The notes under the pieces: model-generated
Databases searched by the model: none
Seen by the model: only the letters and a program-made list of their open reading frames with translations
What the model was told of the DNA's origin: nothing
Source of the DNA: Dama dama
Lineage: Eukaryota; Chordata; Mammalia; Artiodactyla; Cervidae
Direction of reading: 5' to 3'
Assembly: GCF_033118175.1 (NCBI RefSeq)
Contig: NC_083685.1
Coordinates: 128,398,501 to 128,462,500, forward strand
DNA: 64,000 nucleotides
Position numbers and translations under genes: made by a program
Shown: one piece after another, positions 10,695-20,189 of the stretch
Position numbering within the stretch: the first letter of the stretch is position 1
Layout: every line of letters starts with the position of its first letter

Positions 10695-10872
10695 GGCAGG
10701 GTTTCTTAAAACTAACTGGCTATATATTGAAACTGTTTGTAGAGCTTTTAAGAAAGCACTGGATTTCTAGGGCCCATTCCAGAACAATTAAAATAGAATC
10801 GCTATAGATGAGGCTCAAACACAGGCATTTAAAAAATCTCTCTAGGTGATTCTAAAGTGTGGTTACAGAGGT
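10695..10872 (+). mobile_element. MER5-type hAT relic
   Basis: Diverged but ordered matches: GGTTTCTTAAAACTAACTGGC, TAGGGCCCATTCCAGAACA, CTCAAACACAGGCATTTAA, CTAGGTGATTCTAAAGTGTGG. Confidence 0.55.
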
Positions 10873-10997
10873 AAATCACTCACCGAAAAGATTAGTGGGA
10901 GTTAAACTATTATAGTTAAAATAAGCTTGGGCAGTAGTTTCTGACTGTGTGTCTCACAAAACAGGCTCAGGAGCAGGCCAGGTTGACTCTGGACTCC

Positions 10998-11011
10998 TCA
11001 CTCCCAGTCTT
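10998..11011. repeat. L1 target-site duplication, 3' side
   Basis: TCACTCCCAGTCTT, identical to 18472-18485, and extendable by two C on the left of both copies. It abuts the L1 poly-A, seen as a T run on the plus strand. Confidence 0.92.
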
Positions 11012-11351
11012 TTTTTTTTTTTTTAGTTGGAGGCTAATTACTTCACAACATTTCAGTGGGTTTTGCCATACATTGATATGAATCAGCCATGGATTTACAC
11101 GTATTCCCCATCCCAATCCCTGCTCCCACCTCCCTCTCCACCCGACTCCTCTGGGTCTTCCCAGTGCACCAGGCCGGAGCACTTGTCTCATGCATCCCAC
11201 CTGGGCTGGTGATCTGTTTCACCATAGATAGTATACATGCTGTTCTTTTGAAATATCCCACCCTCACATTTTCCCACAGAGTTCAAAAGTCTGTTCTGTA
11301 TTTCTGTGTCTCTTTTTCTGTTTTGCATATAGGGTTATCGTTACCATCTTT
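11012..11351 (-). other. L1 3' UTR and poly-A
   Basis: About 330 bp between the ORF2 stop and the poly-A. Its end contains the widespread ruminant L1 terminus (plus-strand AGTTGGAGGCTAATTACTTC at 11025). Related termini occur at 37945 and 50255. Confidence 0.88.
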
Positions 11352-14300
11352 CTAAATTCCATATATATGTGTTAGTATGCTGTAATGTTCTTTATCTTTC
11401 TGGCTTACTTCACTCTGTATAAGGGGCTCCAGCTTCATCCATCTCATTAGGACTGGTTCAAATGAATTCTTTTTAACGGCTGAGTAATATTCCATGGTGT
11501 ATATGTACCACAGCTTCCTTATCCATTCATCTGCTGATGGGCATCTGGGTTGCTTCCATGTCCTGGCTATTATAAACAGTGCTGCGATGAACATTGGGGT
11601 GCAAGTGTCTCTTTTGGATCTGGTTTCCTCAGTGTGTATGCCCAGAAGTGGGATTGCTGGGTCATATGGCAGTTCTATTTCCAGTTTTTTAAGAAATCTC
11701 CACACTGTTTTCCATAGCGGCTGTACTAGTTTGCATTCCCACCAACAGTGTAAGAGGGTTCCCTTTTCTCCACACCCTCTCCAGCATTTATTGCTTGTAG
11801 ACTTTTGGATAGCAGCCATTCTGATTGGCATTTAATGGTACCTCATTGTGGTTTTGATTTGCATTTCTCTAATAATGAGTGATGTTGAGCATCTTTTCAT
11901 GTGTTTGTTAGCCATCTGTATGTCTTCTTTGGAGAAATGTCTGTTTAGTTCTTTGGCCCATTTTTTGATTGGGTCATTTATTTTTCTGGAATTGAGCTGC
12001 AGGAGTTGCTTGTATATTTTTGAGATTAATCCTTTGTCTGTTTCTTCATTTACTATTATTTTCTCCCAATCTGAGGGCTGTCTTTTCACCTTACTTATAG
12101 TTTCCTTTGTAGTGCAAAAGCTTTTAAGTTTCATTAGGTCCCATTTGTTTAGTTTTGCTTTTATTTCCAATATTCTGGGAGGTGGGTCATAGAGGATCTT
12201 GCTGTGATTTATGTCGGAGAGTGTTTTGCCTATGTTCTCCTCTAGGAGTTTTATAGTTTCTGGTCTTACATTTAGATCTTTAATCCATTTTGAGTTTATT
12301 TTTGTGTATGGTGTTAGAAAGTGTTCTAGTTTCATTCTTTTACAAGTGGTTGACCAGTTTTCCCAGCACCACTTGTTAAAGAGGTTGTCTTTTTTCCATT
12401 GTATATCCTTGCCTCCTTTGTCAAAGATAAGGTGTCCATAGGTTCGTGGATTTATCTCTGGGCTTTCTATTCTGTTCCATTGATCTATATTTCTGTCTTT
12501 GTGCCAGTACCATACTGTCTTGATGACTGTGGCTTTGTAGTAGAGTCTGAAGTCAGGCAGGTTGATTCCTCCAGTTTCATTCTTCTTTCTCAAGATTACT
12601 TTGGCTATTCAAGGTTTTTTGTATTTCCATACAAATTGTGAAATTCTTTGGTCTAGTTCTGTGAAAAATACCATTGGTAGCTTGATAGGGATTGCATTGA
12701 ATCTATAGATTGCTTTGGGTAGAATAGCCATTTTGACAATATTGATTTTTCCAATCCATGAACACGGTATGTTTCTCCATCTGTTTGTGTCCTCTTTGAT
12801 TTCTTTCATCAGTGTTTTATAGTTTTCTATGTATAGGTCTTTTGTTTCTTTAGGTAGATATACTCCTAAGTATTTTATTCTTTTTGTTGCAATGGTGAAT
12901 GGTATTGTTTCCTTAATTTCTCTTTCTGTTTTTTCATTGTTAGTATATAGGAATGCAAGGGATTTCTGTGTGTTAATTTTATATCCTGCAACTTTACTAT
13001 ATTCATTGATTAGCTCTAGTAATTTTCTGGTAGAGTCTTTAGGGTTTTCTATGTAGAGGATCATGTCATCTGCAAACAGTGAGAGTTTCACTTCTTCTTT
13101 TCCTATCTGGATTCCTTTTACTTCTTTTTCTGCTCTGATTGCTGTGGCCAGAACTTCCAACACTACGTTGAATAGTAGTGGTGAGAGTGGGCACCCTTGT
13201 CTTGTTCCTGATTTCAGGGGAAATGCTTTCAATTTTTCACCATTGAGGGTGATGCTTGCTGTGGGTTTGTCATATATAGCTTTTATTATGTTGAGGTATG
13301 TTCCTTCTATTCCTGCTTTTTGGAGAGTTTTAATCATAAATGAGTGTTGAATTTTGTCAAAGGCTTTCTCTGCATCTATTGAGATAATCATATGGTTTTT
13401 ATCTTTCAATTTGTTTATGTGGTGTATTACATTGATTGATTTGCAGATATTAAAGAATCCTTGTATTCCTGGGATAAAGCCCACTTGGTCATGGTGTATT
13501 TTTTTAATATGTTGTTGGATTCTGTTTGCTAGAATTTTGTTAAGGATTTTTGCATCTATGTTCATCAGTGATATTGGCCTGTAGTTTTCTTTTTTGGTGG
13601 CATCTTTGTCTGGTTTTGGAATTAGGGTGATGGTGGCCTCATAGGATGAGTTTGGAAGCTTACCTTCATCTGCAATTTTCTGGAAGAGTTTGAGTAAGAT
13701 AGGTGTTAGCTCTTCTCTAAATTTTTGGTAGAATTCAGCTGTGAAGCCATCTGGTCCTGGGCTTTTGTTTGCTGGAAGATTTTTTATTACAGTTTCGATT
13801 TCCTTGCTTGTGATGGGTCTGTTAAGGTCTTCTATTTCTTCCTGGTTCAGTTTTGGAAAGTTATACCTTTCTAAGAATTTGTCCATTTCATCCAAGTTGT
13901 CCATTTTATTGGCATAGAGCTGCTGGTAGTAGTCTCTTATGATCCTTTGTATTTCAGTGTTGTCTGTTGTGATCTCTCCATTTTCATTTCTAATTTTGTT
14001 AATTTGGTTCTTCTCTCTTTGTTTCTTAATGAGTCTTGCTAATGGTTTGTCAATTTTGTTTATTTTTTCAAAAAACCAGCTTTTAGCTTTGTTGATTTTT
14101 GCTATGGTCTCTTTTGTTTCTTTTGCGTTTATTTCTGCCCTGATTTTTAAGATTTCTTTCCTTCTGCTAACCCTGGGATTCTTCATTTCTTCCTTCTCTA
14201 ATTGCTTTAGGTGTAGAGTTAGGTTATTTATTTGGCTTTTTTCTTGTTTCTTGATGTAAGCCTGTAATGCTATGAACCTTCCCCTTAGCACTGCTTTTAC

Positions 14301-15167
14301 AGTGTCCCATAGGTTTTGGGTTGTTGTGTTTTCATTTTCATTCATTTCTATACATATTTTGATTTCTTTTTTGATTTCTTCTATGATTTGTTGGTTATTC
14401 AGAACCATGTTATTTAGCCTCCATATGTTTGAAGTTTTAACAATTTTTTTCCTGTAATTGAGATCTAATCTTACTGCACAGTGGTCAGAAAAGATGACTG
14501 GAATGATTTCAATTTTTTTGAATTTTCCCAGACCAGATTTATGGCCCAGGATGTGATCTATTCTGGAGAAGGTTCCGTGTGCACTTGAGAAAAAGGTGAA
14601 GTTGATTGTTTTGGGGTGAAATGTCCTATAGATATCCATTAGGTCTAGCTGGTCCATTGTGTCATTTAAGGTTTGTGTTTCCTTGTTAATTTTCTGTTTA
14701 GTTGATCTATCCATAGTTGTGAGTGGGGTATTAAAGTCTCCCACTATTATTGTGTTACTATTAATTTCCTCTTTCATACTCGTTAGTGTTTGCCGTACAT
14801 ATTGCGGTGCTCCTATGTTGGGTGCATATATATTTATAATTGTTATATCTTCTTCTTCGATTGATCCTTTGATCATTATGTAGTGTCCTTCTTTGTCTCT
14901 TTTCACATCCTTTATTTGAAAGTCTATTTTATCTGATATGAGTATTGTGACTCCTGCTTTCTTTTGGTCTCCGTTTGCATGAAATATTTTTTTCCAGCCC
15001 TTCACTTTTAGTCTGTATGTGTCTCTTGCTTTGAGGTGGGTCTCTTGTAGACAGCATATATAGGGGTGTTGTTTTTGTATCCATTCAGCCAATCTTTGTC
15101 TTTTGGTTGGGGCATTCAACCCATTTACATTTAGGGTAATTATTGATAGGTGTGGTCCCGTTGCCAT
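11352..15167 (-). pseudogene. ORF2: L1 ORF2 (endonuclease-reverse transcriptase), two in-frame stops
   Basis: One reading frame of 1,271 codons, close to the usual ORF2p length, broken by TGA at codon 853 (12609-12611) and TAA at codon 1112 (11832-11834). The N-terminal AP-type endonuclease keeps N15, E42, D144, N146, D204, D228 and H229. The reverse transcriptase keeps D598 (motif A, IDAEKAFD), the GTRQGCPLSP motif B, and FADD with D700/D701. The C-terminal cysteine motif (C1128, C1132, H1140, C1145) lies beyond the second stop. The first stop fits CGA-to-TGA decay at an arginine; the second fits TTA-to-TAA at a leucine. As it stands the frame gives an 852-residue EN-RT product. ORF2p nicks target DNA and reverse-transcribes L1 RNA; full activity normally also needs the lost C-terminus. 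Confidence 0.96.
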
Positions 15168-16145
15168 TTACTTTGTTGTTTTGGGTTCACGTTTATACAA
15201 CCTTTCTGCATTTCCTGTCTGGAGAAGATCCTTTAGCATTTGTTGAAGAGCTGGTTTGGTGGTGCTGAATTCTCTCAGCTTTTGCTTATCTGTAAAGCTT
15301 TTGAATTCTCCTTCATATCTGAATGAGATCCTTGCTGGATACAGTAATCTAGGTTGTAGGTTATTCTCTTTCATTACTTTCAGTACGTCCTGCCATTCCC
15401 TTCTGGCCTGGAGGGTTTTTATTGATAGATCAGCTGTTATCCTTATGGGAATCCCTTTGTGTGTTATTTGTTGTTTTTCCCTTGCTGCTTTTAATATTTG
15501 TTCTTTGTGTTTGATCTTTGTTAATTTGATTAATATGTGTTTTGGGGTGTTTCGCCTTGGGTTTATCCTGTTTGGGACTCTCTGGGTTTCTTGGACTTGG
15601 GTGGCTATTTCCTTCCCCATTTTAGGGAAGTTTTCAGCTATTATCTCCTCGAGTATTTTCTCATGGCCTTTCTTTTTGTCTTCTTCTTCTGGAACTCCTA
15701 TGATTCGAATGTTGGGGCGTTTCACAGTGTCCCAGAGGTCCCTGAGGTTGTCCTCATTTCTTTTGATCCTTTTTTCTTTTTTCCTCTCTGCTTCATTTAT
15801 TTCCACCATTTTATCTTCTACCTCACTTATCCTATCTTCTGCCTCTGTTATTCTACTCTTGGTTCCCTCCAAAGTGTTTTTGATCTCATTCATTGCATTA
15901 TTCATTTTTAATTGACGCTTTTTTATTTCTTCTAGGTCTTTATTAAGCATTTCTTGTATCTTTTCAATCTTTGTTTCCAGGCTATTTATCTGTAACTCCA
16001 TTTTGTTTTCAAGATTTTGGATCATTTTTATTATCATTTTTCTAAATTCTTTTTCAGGTGGATTCCCTATCTCCTCCTCTTTTGTTTGACTTGGTGGGCA
16101 TTTTTCATGTTCCTTTACCTGTTGGGTATTTCTTTGCCTTTTCAT
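15168..16145 (-). CDS. ORF1: L1 ORF1p RNA-binding chaperone, intact
   Basis: 325 residues with no interruption. Residues about 34-135 are a long charged heptad coiled coil for trimerisation. An RRM begins near 143 (PNIRIIGVPEEE). A C-terminal domain spans about 240-310 (ARREWQDVLK, RISFRYEGE). Length is similar to mammalian ORF1p. It coats L1 RNA as a trimer and acts as a nucleic-acid chaperone during retrotransposition. Its TAA stop is directly followed by the ORF2 ATG in the same frame, with no spacer. The start is the first ATG of the open frame after the 5' UTR. Confidence 0.96.
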   Translation of the reverse strand: MKRQRNTQQVKEHEKCPPSQTKEEEIGNPPEKEFRKMIIKMIQNLENKMELQINSLETKIEKIQEMLNKDLEEIKKRQLKMNNAMNEIKNTLEGTKSRITEAEDRISEVEDKMVEINEAERKKEKRIKRNEDNLRDLWDTVKRPNIRIIGVPEEEDKKKGHEKILEEIIAENFPKMGKEIATQVQETQRVPNRINPRRNTPKHILIKLTKIKHKEQILKAAREKQQITHKGIPIRITADLSIKTLQARREWQDVLKVMKENNLQPRLLYPARISFRYEGEFKSFTDKQKLREFSTTKPALQQMLKDLLQTGNAERLYKREPKTTK

Positions 16146-18471
16146 CTTGTTTAGATTGCTGTATCTGGAGTGGGCTTTCTGTATTCTGGAGGTCTGTGGT
16201 TCCTTTTTATTGTGGAGGATTAACCCAGTGGGTGGGGTTAGATGATTGGCTTGTCAAGGTTTCCTGGTTAGGGAAGCTTGCGTCAGTGTTCTGGTGCGTG
16301 GAACTTGATTTCTTCTCTTTGGAGAGCAATGGAGTGCCCAGTAATGAGTTTTGAGATGGGTCTATGTGTTAGGTGTGACCTTGGGCAGCCTGTATGTTGA
16401 TGTTCAGGGCTATGTTCCTGCATTGCTGGAGAATTTGCGTGGTATGTCTTGCTCTAAGACTTATTGGCTCTTGGGTGGTGGTTGGTTTCAGTGTAGGTAT
16501 GAAGGCTTTTGGACAGTCACTTATTACTTAAAGTTCCATGTAGTCAGGAGTTTTCTGGTGTTCTCAGGTTTTGGGCTTAAGTCTCCTGCCTCTGGATTTC
16601 AGTTTTATTCTTCCTGTAGTCTCAGGACTTCTCCAACTATATAGCCCTGATAAGAAAACTTCTAGGTTAATGGCTAAAAGATTCTCCCCCGTTAGGGACA
16701 CCCAGAGAGGTTCACAGAGTTACATGAAGAAGAGGAGAGGGAGGAGGGAGATAGAGATGAGCAGGAGGAGAAAAAGGGGGACTCAAGAGGAGAGAGACAG
16801 ATCTATGCAGCTGTCTGTTCCCAGAGTGTTCTCCGTAGCCCAGTCACCTACAAAGATTCACAGAATCGGATTGGGAAGAGAAGGGGAAAGGAGGAAATAG
16901 AGGTGTTCTGAGGTAGAAAACGAAGAGTCAAGATTGGGAGAGAATAATCTTCGGTTTAAAAATGGGGCTTCTCTTCTTTTTTTTTTTTTTGTAAGGTTAT
17001 AGTGTATTGAAAATGAAAACTAAGGAGTAGTAGAGGAGTACTAGAGGACTTTAAAAGAAATAAGAGAAAAAGAAAAATAGAAAATAGAAGAGAAAAAGGA
17101 AAGAAAAAAAAAGAAAGAAAGAAAAAAAATTTTTTCCCCCTAATTAAAAAATCGTAAAAATCTATGGAAATTAAAGTTAAGGAGTAATGGGGGAGTAATA
17201 GGGGATTTTAAAGGAAAATAAAAGAGAAAAAAGAAAAAAAAAAAAAGAAAAAAAAAGAGAAAAAAGTAAAATTATATCTAGGAGTTTCTCTGGAGCTGTT
17301 GCGGTCAGTGTGGGTTCGGCTCAGTTTCAGATAGCTCCTCGTTCCAGCTTACGCTTCTCGATATCTACAGGCCCCTTCCGGTGTAGTCGGTGTTTTCTAG
17401 AGGGATTTTAATCTGTTGCACCGGTCCCTTCTGAAGCGGTTCCCTTTGTTTATTTGGCTTCTGTTTGCCGGTCTCTTCAGAGCCTCATTTCCGCCCTGAC
17501 ACAGGCGGGCAGAGGTGGACTCTTATTCAGGTAGCTAGTTCCGTCGCTCTGCGGGGAGGGGTTGTCGCTGTGGGGACGGGCTTGCACCGCGGGGACGGGC
17601 TGGCGCTGCTTTCTCCGTCTGCGCCGCTCAGGCTCCCGGCTGTTCTATATGGAGCGCGCCCCGCGCTGCGCGAGGTTCCAGGCCTCGGGTGTTCCACAAA
17701 AGCGCGGAGGGAAAAGCTGCGCCTGCTCTCTGTGCCTTCCCCGTCAGAGCGGTCCAGGCAGCCAGGGGCTCGGTGGGCGCACTCTCCCCAGGTGTGGCGC
17801 GCCCCCTCCCCTCCGCGGACCCAGTCTCAGTTTCCGCTGGCGCCAGTCGGGTGCGCGCGCCTTCTGCCCTCCGCGTCCCCAGCCCCAGTCCCCGCCCGCG
17901 CCGGTCGGGTGCGCGCGCCTTCTGCCCTCCGCGTCCCCAGCCCCAGTCCCCGCCCGCGCCGGTCGGGTGCCTGCGCCCTGTGTCTCGCCGCGACCTTCCC
18001 CTCCCCCCTGCCTCCTGCCTCCGGCGGGGCTGGGCCGGTCCGGTCCGCAGCCTGCGAGCTCTTCTCTGGACTTTCTCGGTCTCTTTGTTCTGCGAACGGC
18101 CGGCAGTGTGTCCGGCCGGTTAATTTTCTCTCTCTCTTTTGGTCTCCCACAGTTCATGTTGGCAACTCACAGAAGCTCCCTCCGATTGTCCTCAGGGCAC
18201 TCAGGCCCGGACCCTACCCCAAGCAATGCCGCCTAAGAGCTCCCGGGACGGATCTCCGTCCTTAGCTCTTTTGTCTCACTTTTTATCTTTTATATTTTGT
18301 CCTACCTCCTTTCGAAGACAATGGGCTGCTTTTCTGGGCGCCTGATGACCTCAGCTAGCGATCAGAAGTTGTTTTGCGAAGTTTGCCCTGCATTCAGTTA
18401 TTGTTTTGATGAATTTGTAGGAGAGAAAGTGGTCTCCCCGTCCTGCTCCTCCGCCATCTTGGCTCCTCCCC
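16146..18471 (-). promoter_or_regulatory. L1 5' UTR / internal promoter region
   Basis: Runs from the 5' end at 18471 to the ORF1 ATG. The distal part (about 17465-18250) is CpG-rich with a 58-bp tandem repeat. The middle (about 16975-17280) is a polypurine/A-rich tract on the plus strand. A GA-rich tract lies at 16720-16900. At the extreme 5' end, CCAAGATGGCGG on the element strand (18462-18451) is a YY1-type site in the same place as in other mammalian L1s, where it positions transcription starts. Promoter activity is inferred from these features. Confidence 0.85.
17800..17976 (-). repeat. 58-bp GC-rich tandem repeat in L1 5' UTR
   Basis: GTCGGGTGCGCGCGCC recurs at 17846 and 17904, with a variant at 17962, giving an exact period of 58 bp. 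A degenerate unit precedes it (about 17800-17845). The two central units are nearly identical. Because 58 is not divisible by 3, the same peptides appear in successive frames. Confidence 0.92.
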
Positions 18472-18485
18472 TCACTCCCAGTCTT
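18472..18485. repeat. L1 target-site duplication, 5' side
   Basis: TCACTCCCAGTCTT, identical to the copy at 10998-11011. The next bases (AACTT) complete the TCTT/AA endonuclease site. Confidence 0.92.
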
Positions 18486-18747
18486 AACTTGAACAGCATC
18501 TATTTTAAGGCTCTATATATGTTTGATTTCTATGAATGATTTCTTTAAAGAAAGGGTTTTACTGCTGCTGAGGGAAAATAAAAGCCGCAGAAGCACTAAT
18601 TTAGAGAGTACCCAAAGACGATACAACATAAATTAATTTACCACTTCTTTTTCTGTTGTTTTCCTTTGCTTAGTCTCTCTTGATTCAGGATGTTGTCTTC
18701 TTAAAAGATAAACTGCCTACCACGTCACTCAGCTCCTGAAAGCTTGC

Positions 18748-18956
18748 TGTTGTTTAGGTGCTTCAGTCTTGTCTGACTCTTTGTGACCCCGTGGACTGTA
18801 GCCCGCCAGGCTCCTCTGTCCATGGGATTCTCCAGGCAAGGATACTGGAGTGGGTGGCCATGCCCTTCTCCAGGGGATCTTACCGACCCAGGGATCCAGC
18901 CTGTGTCCTGTTCATCAGTGGTGGATTCTTTATTCCTACACTACGAGGGAAGCCCC
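18748..18956 (-). mobile_element. Bov-tA SINE
   Basis: Reverse-complement full copy from GTTGTTTAGGTGCTTCAGTC (tail) to CACTACGAGGGAAGCCCC (head start). Confidence 0.94.
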
Positions 18957-19057
18957 TGAGAGCTTACGGGAGGTTTAAGTAACTCATTCTCAGGCAGTGG
19001 ATTGAGGGAAAAGAATGAGAAGAACTGAGCTGATTTCGAACCAACAAAATGAAGGGC

Positions 19058-19215
19058 AAAAGGGACTTCCATGGTGGTCCACGAGTTAAGACTCTTCACT
19101 TCCTTTGCTGGGGGGAGAGGGTTCAATCCCTGGTCAGGAAACTAAGATTCCATGTGCTGCACAGTGCCCCCGCACCCCAATCCAACCAACCAAACAAAAG
19201 CAAACAATAAAAACA
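19058..19215 (+). mobile_element. CHR-type tRNA-Glu SINE
   Basis: GGGACTTCCATGGTGGTCCAC head, GGTTCAATCCCTGGTCAGG B-box region, then GAAACTAAGATTCCATGTGC and an A-rich end. It lacks the BovB-derived tail, so it belongs to the CHR-like SINEs shared by ruminants and whales rather than to Bov-tA. Confidence 0.78.
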
Positions 19216-19295
19216 GTAAAATGGTTCAAGGTAGTTCAAAACTATTCTATTTTAATTTATTTCTTCTGTCAGCAGTTAAACATCTGTTACATATA

Positions 19296-19496
19296 AAATG
19301 TTAGTCGCTCAGTCGTGTCCAACTCTTTGTGACCACATGGACTGTAGCCCACCAGGCTCCTCTGTCCATGGGATTCTCCAGGTGAGAATACTGGAGTGGG
19401 TTGCCATTTCCTTCTCCAGGGGGTCCTCCCCACCCAGGGATCGAATCTGCATCTCCTATATTGCAGGCAGAGTCTTTCCTTTCTGAGTCACCAGCG
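19296..19496 (-). mobile_element. Bov-tA SINE
   Basis: Reverse-complement copy from GTTAGTCGCTCAGTCGTGTC to TTTCTGAGTCACCAGCGTTG. It lies immediately left of a plus-strand 3' fragment. Confidence 0.93.
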
Positions 19497-19504
19497 TTGC
19501 AGAC

Positions 19505-19550
19505 AACGGGGTCACGAAGAATCAGACATGACTGGACGACTGAACAACAA
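19505..19550 (+). mobile_element. Bov-A 3' tail fragment
   Basis: GGGGTCACGAAGAATCAGAC through GGACGACTGAACAACAA. This is only the last 45 bp of a SINE, in inverted orientation to its neighbour. Confidence 0.8.
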
Positions 19551-19921
19551 ATATAGAAAATATGGCTTTAAATATAGAGTCTTATGTATAATATTACATA
19601 ACTGACATTATATGATGTACATATGCACTCTCTAACATGTGTACTATGTCGTATACATGCACAGTCTAACCACAGTTGACTAGAATGAGGTTTGGTCTTA
19701 CTGTTAGGAGGCAGTTCCAGTTCATGCTTTTTCCACATTTCTTTCAGATATTTTTTAAAGAATATTTTTGAGATATCTGAAGCAAAAATGGCAGAAGTTT
19801 TCATCTTCTTGGTGGTCACTAAAAGGTGATTGTTAAGAATTTTCCAGATGCTTAGAATACTACAAGAGGTAACAATACATAACAAAAGAAATGGCCAAGA
19901 AAGATTCATATTGGCATAATA

Positions 19922-20137
19922 TTGACTTCCCTGGTGGCTCAGTGGCAAAGACTTTGCCTGCCAATATAGGAGATGCAGGTTTGATCCCTCGGTCAGGAAG
20001 ATCCCCTGGAGAAGGGCATGGCAACCCACTCCAGTATTCTTGCCTGGAGAATCCCATGGACAGAGGGGCCTGGCAGGCCACAGTCCATGTGTTGCAAAAA
20101 GTCGGACATGACTGAGCAACTAAACAACAACAACAAA
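19922..20137 (+). mobile_element. Bov-tA SINE with long flanking duplication
   Basis: Complete head, body and (CAA)n tail. Flanks share an unusually long imperfect repeat: AGAAAGATTCATATTGGCAT at 19899 and AGAAAGCTTTCATGTTGGCA at 20161, both continuing into ATAAT[A/T]. Confidence 0.94.
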
Positions 20138-20189
20138 TAACAAAACAAGAGAAGCACCTGAGAAAGCTTTCATGTTGGCATAATACTGT

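Larger units (their letters stand above)
11012..18471 (-). mobile_element. Full-length ruminant L1 LINE
   Basis: About 7.46 kb in reverse orientation: poly-A (T run to 11024), short 3' UTR, ORF2, ORF1, and a 2.3 kb GC-rich 5' UTR. The 5' end has the L1-type start GGGGAGGAGCCAAGATGGCG, with a YY1-like site. Identical 14-bp duplications flank it. The insertion site on the plus strand reads GTCTT/AACTT (nick between 18485 and 18486), close to the L1 endonuclease preference TTTT/AA. The perfect duplications and a readable coding region with only two stops indicate a relatively young insertion. Confidence 0.97.

Noticed and set aside
13063..14883. Several 60-106 codon plus-strand ORFs
   Set aside because: Antisense shadows of L1 ORF2.
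15256..15915. 219-codon plus-strand ORF
   Set aside because: It is the exact antisense shadow of L1 ORF1.
17465..18265. 266-codon plus-strand ORF (and 224/144-codon overlapping frames)
   Set aside because: It lies antisense in the CpG-rich L1 5' UTR. The 58-bp repeat makes all frames open with the same shifted peptides, and no domain is present. Treated as a composition artefact, but noted in the findings.
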